From Strongylocentrotus droebachiensis (lineage: Eukaryota; Echinodermata; Echinoidea; Camarodonta; Strongylocentrotidae), in NCBI GenBank assembly GCA_035222895.1, contig JAVYIG010009879.1, forward strand, positions 1 through 64,000: a stretch of DNA of 64,000 nucleotides, read 5' to 3'. Both the position numbers and the translations under genes were made by a program. Positions 59,726-64,000 of the stretch are shown piece after piece. The notes beneath the pieces were generated by a model. It was given only the letters and a program-made list of their open reading frames with translations, was not told where the DNA came from and did no database searches. Within the stretch, counting starts at the first letter, position 1; every line of letters begins with the position of its first letter.

Positions 59726-62414
59726 CTCTATCTATCTCTCTCTCTTTCTCCTTTTTAAAATCATCATTCGACTATGCTCACATACACGCGCCACTAGATG
59801 TCATATTTATTTATCCAAAGGGGCAATGGTATAGCTACGGGTAAGGCACGAGTGTGCACGTCCGTCCCCCCCCCCCCCCTCCCTCCCTCCCTCACCCCTC
59901 CCCTCCGCATTACGACCCACTTGGAGATGGGGCAGATCAAATCAAATTATATCAAATATATAGGCAGTTCCCCGTTCCCCCATCTCAAGATCGTTACGGA
60001 GGACACCCCCCCCCCCTCCCCTACCCCCTCGATCCATCGATTTGGAGATACGCCCCTGAACGTGTTAACGTTGTTACTTTTATCCTGTAAAAGGTTATTT
60101 TTAAGGTATTTACCCGTTCTCTGAATCAACATGAATGGCCCCTGGTTTACTGAGAGCAGGGTGGACTGGTGTCTCCCTCACTACTGTCCCGTTGAGGTTA
60201 AAGCTACTGATCAGCTCCTCGCCTTTGTAAGCCACGTAAATCTGCTGGTTGGTTTCGTCGATCGAAAGTGATGTTGGTTCTGAAAAGAAGAAAAATGTCA
60301 TTGAATTTATCAATTCGCCGTTATTGTTACAACATTCAACACTCAAATAAAGAATGCAACCCTTTTTATCCGATAAAGGACTAAAAGCAATCCTATTGCC
60401 ATAATTAAAACTTCGATCAATATAAAAAAAGTTTTAAAAAATACATATAATAAGGCTATTGAAATCAAAACTTTTTTGATTGGCTGAGAGCCAATTTGTA
60501 ATCATCTTAGCATTTGTTATGGGTAACCAAGTTTTTATAAAGTGTCACGTAATTTTTTTTTTAAATCTCTCAGTTAATCAAATTCAACGATTTCAGTAGC
60601 TTTTAAGAGTTGTTGCAACCTGTTTTGTCAAACAAGAACCAGTGTATTTTGGGCGGCAGTGGAACTGAAGTCATTACTTGCCCCAACTATTGTACTTGGA
60701 CAATGTGTTTCGTTGACACATTATGGTTAACACCCTGGGACACCGTGTATCAATGACACTTTTAAAGGTACTATATTATGTCCCTTTTGCAGCCAACATC
60801 AAATTCTGTAGAACTTTGCAGGAATTATGAACATGTCACGTATTTCTTATATCGTAAGTAGTATCTTAATATTAAAATTATGCAAGGACACCCGTTTACT
60901 TCCTAGACTTTACTGTCAGACACTATTGAGTGGATGACTTTATTTTTTCTTTGGTAATAACATTCATAAAATGAGCTGTAAAGGGTACATGAGCATTTGT
61001 CTACATCAATAACCCACTTCTTGTAATGGCCAAAATTAAACTGATTGAATCTTTGCGCAGTACAAAACATACGACCTTTCGGTACAAGGGTCTGAACATC
61101 AGACTATTACTTTAGTGCTTGCAATCACCCAAGTCGATTCATCAACTAATGGTCGTTATTTTCCCCCTTAAAGATATTGTTTAGCCCTTTCGTTTTGAGG
61201 AAAGTTCTAAATTAGTATTATCTTTCAAATGCCGTTGGAGTTTAACCTTTTCCTTTTTTTGGCCTGCAAATGGGACATAAAATATAGGCTTACTTTTATG
61301 TTTAATGACAAAATGTTTCTTTTGCGCCATGTGGTGAACACCCTTGGGTACTATGTATCTCTGCATTAGTTTATTGACACCAAAATGGGTAACACCCTTT
61401 GACATCATGTGCTTTTGACACTGTTTAATTGATACCATGTGGTTAACACCTCGACACCATGCATCTCGGACACCGTTTTACTAACACCACAAGGTTAACA
61501 CCCTTTTGTTCATACCTGTATGGGATGTACTTGACACCTGTTTGACACCGGATCCGTCGGCGTTAGCTTGGTAGATATGTCCATTGTGTTTGCTGGCCCA
61601 GTACAGCTTTTGATTGACCTCGCTGAAGGTCACGTCCCAAACCTCGATGTCCGCAAGCACCAATGAGCGGAACTTGTAAGAACCCAAGGTAGCAGCTAGC
61701 ACCTTCTTGTGACCCGTATCAGCAATGAATATCATGTCGACACCTGCCGCTGAGGGATGATATACAGAAAACATGTTCATCACAATAATGGTAGTAAATA
61801 GTAGTAGAAGAAGGAGAAGAAGATGAAGAAAAAGAATGATCGAGGGGAGGAGAAGGAGGGGTAGCAGTATAGTAGCAGTAGTATTAGTATAGTAGAAGTA
61901 GCAGTTTAAGTAGAAGTAGGAATATAGTACTATATCGTTTAGTATAGTATAGAAGTCGCTCTGTGCAGAGCGAATTTACTTTATTTCCACATAATATAAA
62001 CATTGACAAGATAATCACAATAATAAACATAATGATATCACAGAAAATTAGCATTGAGATATCTTTGACAATATTTTTTTTTTACTTGTAACGCAAAATT
62101 ATTTGGTTACAGGAAATGAAAAACGAACCTACTTGGAAGCAATGCTTGTTAGGTGTAGGTTCGTACTATAATAATTTAAACTTTATACATTCATAATTGA
62201 ATTTTGAAAGATAACGGAGTCAGAGGAAACATGATGGACACAAACAACGAAACAAAACAAATAAGAAACATTTGTAGTTTGGCTGTACGAATAATATTAA
62301 ATCATAGAGGAAATGTATTGATATCTTACTTGTATTACTTGCGCACTTGATCTCCGTTGCCATGAGAACCAAAACAGTAAATACCACACAAGAGAGCACA
62401 CAAAAGGCCGCCAT
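58348..62414 (-). CDS. Secreted six-bladed YWTD-type beta-propeller protein
   Basis: Five exons (62,330-62,414; 61,516-61,749; 60,114-60,279; 59,378-59,499; 58,348-58,622) join without phase conflict to a 293-residue protein. Residues 1-24 are a signal peptide (MAAFCVLSCVVFTVLVLMAT). Six blade cores follow: MIFIADTGHKKVLAA, LYWASKHNGHIYQAN, IYVAYKGEELISSF, LYFTQFGRVDRSPL, IVISDPGNGLVVSMN and LYVSNELEHRSIMKL. Six is the number needed to close one LDL-receptor class B propeller, so this is a single-domain secreted propeller with no EGF or class A repeats. Such domains bind protein ligands; the partner is unknown. Donors and acceptors are canonical. A polyadenylation signal lies just past the stop. 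Low-density-lipoprotein-receptor relatives usually carry this domain inside large membrane proteins. Confidence 0.8.
58786..59074. mobile_element. Fold-back MITE in intron 4 of the propeller gene
   Basis: Arms of about 120 bp are inverted copies: GTGTTTCACAAAGACTAAGA at the left and TCTTAGTCTATGTGAAACAC at the right, and CATGCCACTGGTTGCTCTCA against TGAGAGCAAACAGTGGCATG. Confidence 0.75.
59095..59370. repeat. GA-rich simple repeat in intron 4
   Basis: Long GAGA and GGGAGA purine stretch, CT-rich on the coding strand, lying just after the donor of exon 4. It yields only Ser/Leu/Pro frames that are not coding. Confidence 0.85.
59665..59755. repeat. CT microsatellite in intron 3
   Basis: CTCTCTCT with CTAT interruptions; simple repeat only. 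Confidence 0.9.
60700..61505. repeat. Degenerate repeat of about 57 bp in intron 2
   Basis: Copies of TTGACACCATGTGGTTAACA, CCCTTTGACACCATG and similar occur at 60,705-60,770 and about 61,320-61,505. They are spaced 50-60 bp apart and run up to the donor of exon 2. Confidence 0.6.
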
Positions 62415-64000
62415 GTTTGTGATGAGTTAAAAAAGTGAAAAATGAACCGATAGAGCTTTACACCGATGAAAACGATTGACTGAGTGATAGCGTTATGAAT
62501 CTACTCCCGTTTCGGTGTCTGTTAAATAAGATTTTACAGCCATTATTTTATTGTATGGAAGTACATGGCCTCGACGGATGAAATGTGACTTTCTATTTCT
62601 CGCTCAAGTAGTGCACAACCCTAATTTTCTCCCGTATGCTATGTAGTTTGAATGCACTAGCTATACGCACGCACACGACCGAAGGCCAAGGTTAACGGGC
62701 AATGGGGATCACCCGTGACAGCTGGAACGCGCCTAATCCCCCCGCGCAGGGGAATATATTCGCTAATTTCCTTTGTGCATTCTCATAAGAAGGTCGCCTG
62801 CTATCATATTTTCAGTTTCTTGGCTACCGTCTTCGGACATTGGAATTAAGAAACCATTCACAACTCAATCAGTACATGACATCTCTATATACATGACTCT
62901 TAGTACATTTGGCACGTTTATATTACAATGAGAGGTAAGCCAATGCCCAGAACGATAGCAAGGCTTTCATGAATCAATAGGGACTTTTAGATTTGCGTGG
63001 ACTGATACGTGTGACGTCCATTCAAGGCAGTGCATTAAAAGGACGTCGATCGTAGCAATCCCCATTGTCTTCGTGCGAATCTAAAAGTCCTTATTATCAA
63101 GGCAAAGATCACTCAGCTTTTGGATCATCAATTGAAATGTGTAGGCATTACAGTGTCATATTAAATAATACGAACATGATTTTTGAAGGCAATACAATAG
63201 TTGAATTGAAATTCGTTGTGATCATAAGTGTAACCTTTAGATTTTGTAATACCCTTATTTGCAAAGAATATGCATACGAAGACAATAACGTGTAAATAAA
63301 TTTTAGATAATCCATTAAATTGGCTTAAACTAATATGCATATTCAGTATTACGGGGATTGGACAAAAAGAGTTTACCAGTAAACACCGAGTGATATATTT
63401 CCTAGAACATTAAAAAGAGTTGGCAAATGTGTTATTCCTCTTGTGCAGGGGCGATGATTCTGGGGAGGGGACCGGGGGGGGGGGGCACATCCTCTCAATT
63501 TTTTTTAAGCAAATACGGACTAAAGACTGCAACACTACACGTTTAAGCTTTGGAGGGCCCAAGAGTGCAGCGTTTAGACTAATACAAATGCAAAAATCTT
63601 CTCGCACGGTCGCTAAGCTTTCTCGCATATAATATCCTTCAAACTGTACTAGTAAATATTGTAGAAAATCTGTATTCCGTTGGTATCACGTAAGTACAGT
63701 GTTCACTGTATGTTTACAAGATTAAGAGTAATAAGTCGGGTAGCGGAATGATTAAAAAAAAAAAAATTATATTCAAGTCTTTGCAAGTCAGTGAGGTTAC
63801 GATCATTAATATTACAATATAATTGGTTGCTTGTTTAATAGGGTTGGTGTCACCGTCAATCCTTGAGTCCACCTTTTTCCGTCTCAGAGCTCTTTCTTGA
63901 ACAATATTAAATTAATATTTTGCCATTTTTTGTCTTTCTTTTTTTTTTTTTTTTTGTTGTTGTTGTTGGTGTTTTAAGATTTTATATTCTTATCATGTAA
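62415..64000. other. Right-end stretch upstream of the propeller gene
   Basis: No gene supported. The first part must hold the promoter of the propeller gene. An inverted repeat at 62,979-63,101 (GGGACTTTTAGATTTGCG against GCGAATCTAAAAGTCC) encloses two GACGTC words. The rest holds a G run near 63,474-63,484, an A run near 63,757 and a T run at about 63,938. Confidence 0.5.
62979..63101. repeat. Fold-back sequence enclosing two GACGTC motifs
   Basis: ATAGGGACTTTTAGATTTGC and GCGAATCTAAAAGTCCTTAT are inverted copies separated by about 80 bp that contain TGACGTCC and GGACGTCG. It is most likely a small MITE. Confidence 0.55.

Overview
This is eukaryotic, intron-rich, AT-rich DNA from an animal, most probably an echinoderm and perhaps a sea urchin. 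That placement is an inference. It rests on a tandem family of small secreted C-type lectins, a histone-type 3' stem-loop followed by the sea-urchin-type downstream element CAAGAAAGA, and a dense load of fold-back elements. No bacterial-style genes, rRNA or CRISPR arrays are present.

From about 2.0 to 54.4 kb the window is a head-to-tail array of C-type lectin genes, all on the minus strand. The intact plan is three coding exons. Exon 1 carries the signal peptide and the start of the lectin domain (131 nt), exon 2 the middle of the domain (175 or 169 nt), and exon 3 the sugar-site end of the domain (237-252 nt). Reading left to right I name the loci H (exon 1 only), G, F, E and D (four intact models of 180-185 residues), C (no exon 1), B (stop codon in exon 3) and A (exon 2 acceptor AG lost). 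Each unit also carries a CT-rich microsatellite, a 25-bp minisatellite, a poly-C tract and the same series of MITEs in intron 1. The minisatellite appears to have grown out of the last codons and stop codon of the lectin gene itself.

The array is broken up by younger insertions. These are a Penelope-like GIY-YIG fragment (3.6-4.6 kb), a block with the tail of one LINE plus a nearly complete L1/Tx1-type ORF2 (26.9-33.0 kb) that holds two TTAA-flanked MITEs inside its reverse transcriptase, a 5.9-kb terminal-inverted-repeat transposon with its own spliced gene (33.3-39.2 kb), a 1.1-kb TIR element (49.7-50.8 kb), and another LINE tail ending in TTGAAC repeats (52.0-52.6 kb).

Right of the array, 54.4-58.3 kb is intergenic DNA with MITEs and simple repeats. 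From 62.4 down to 58.3 kb lies a five-exon minus-strand gene. It encodes a 293-residue protein with a signal peptide and six YWTD-like blades, that is, one secreted six-bladed beta-propeller. The last 1.6 kb shows no gene. All exon models come from splice signals, reading-frame phase and comparison between copies within the window; no transcript or database evidence was available.
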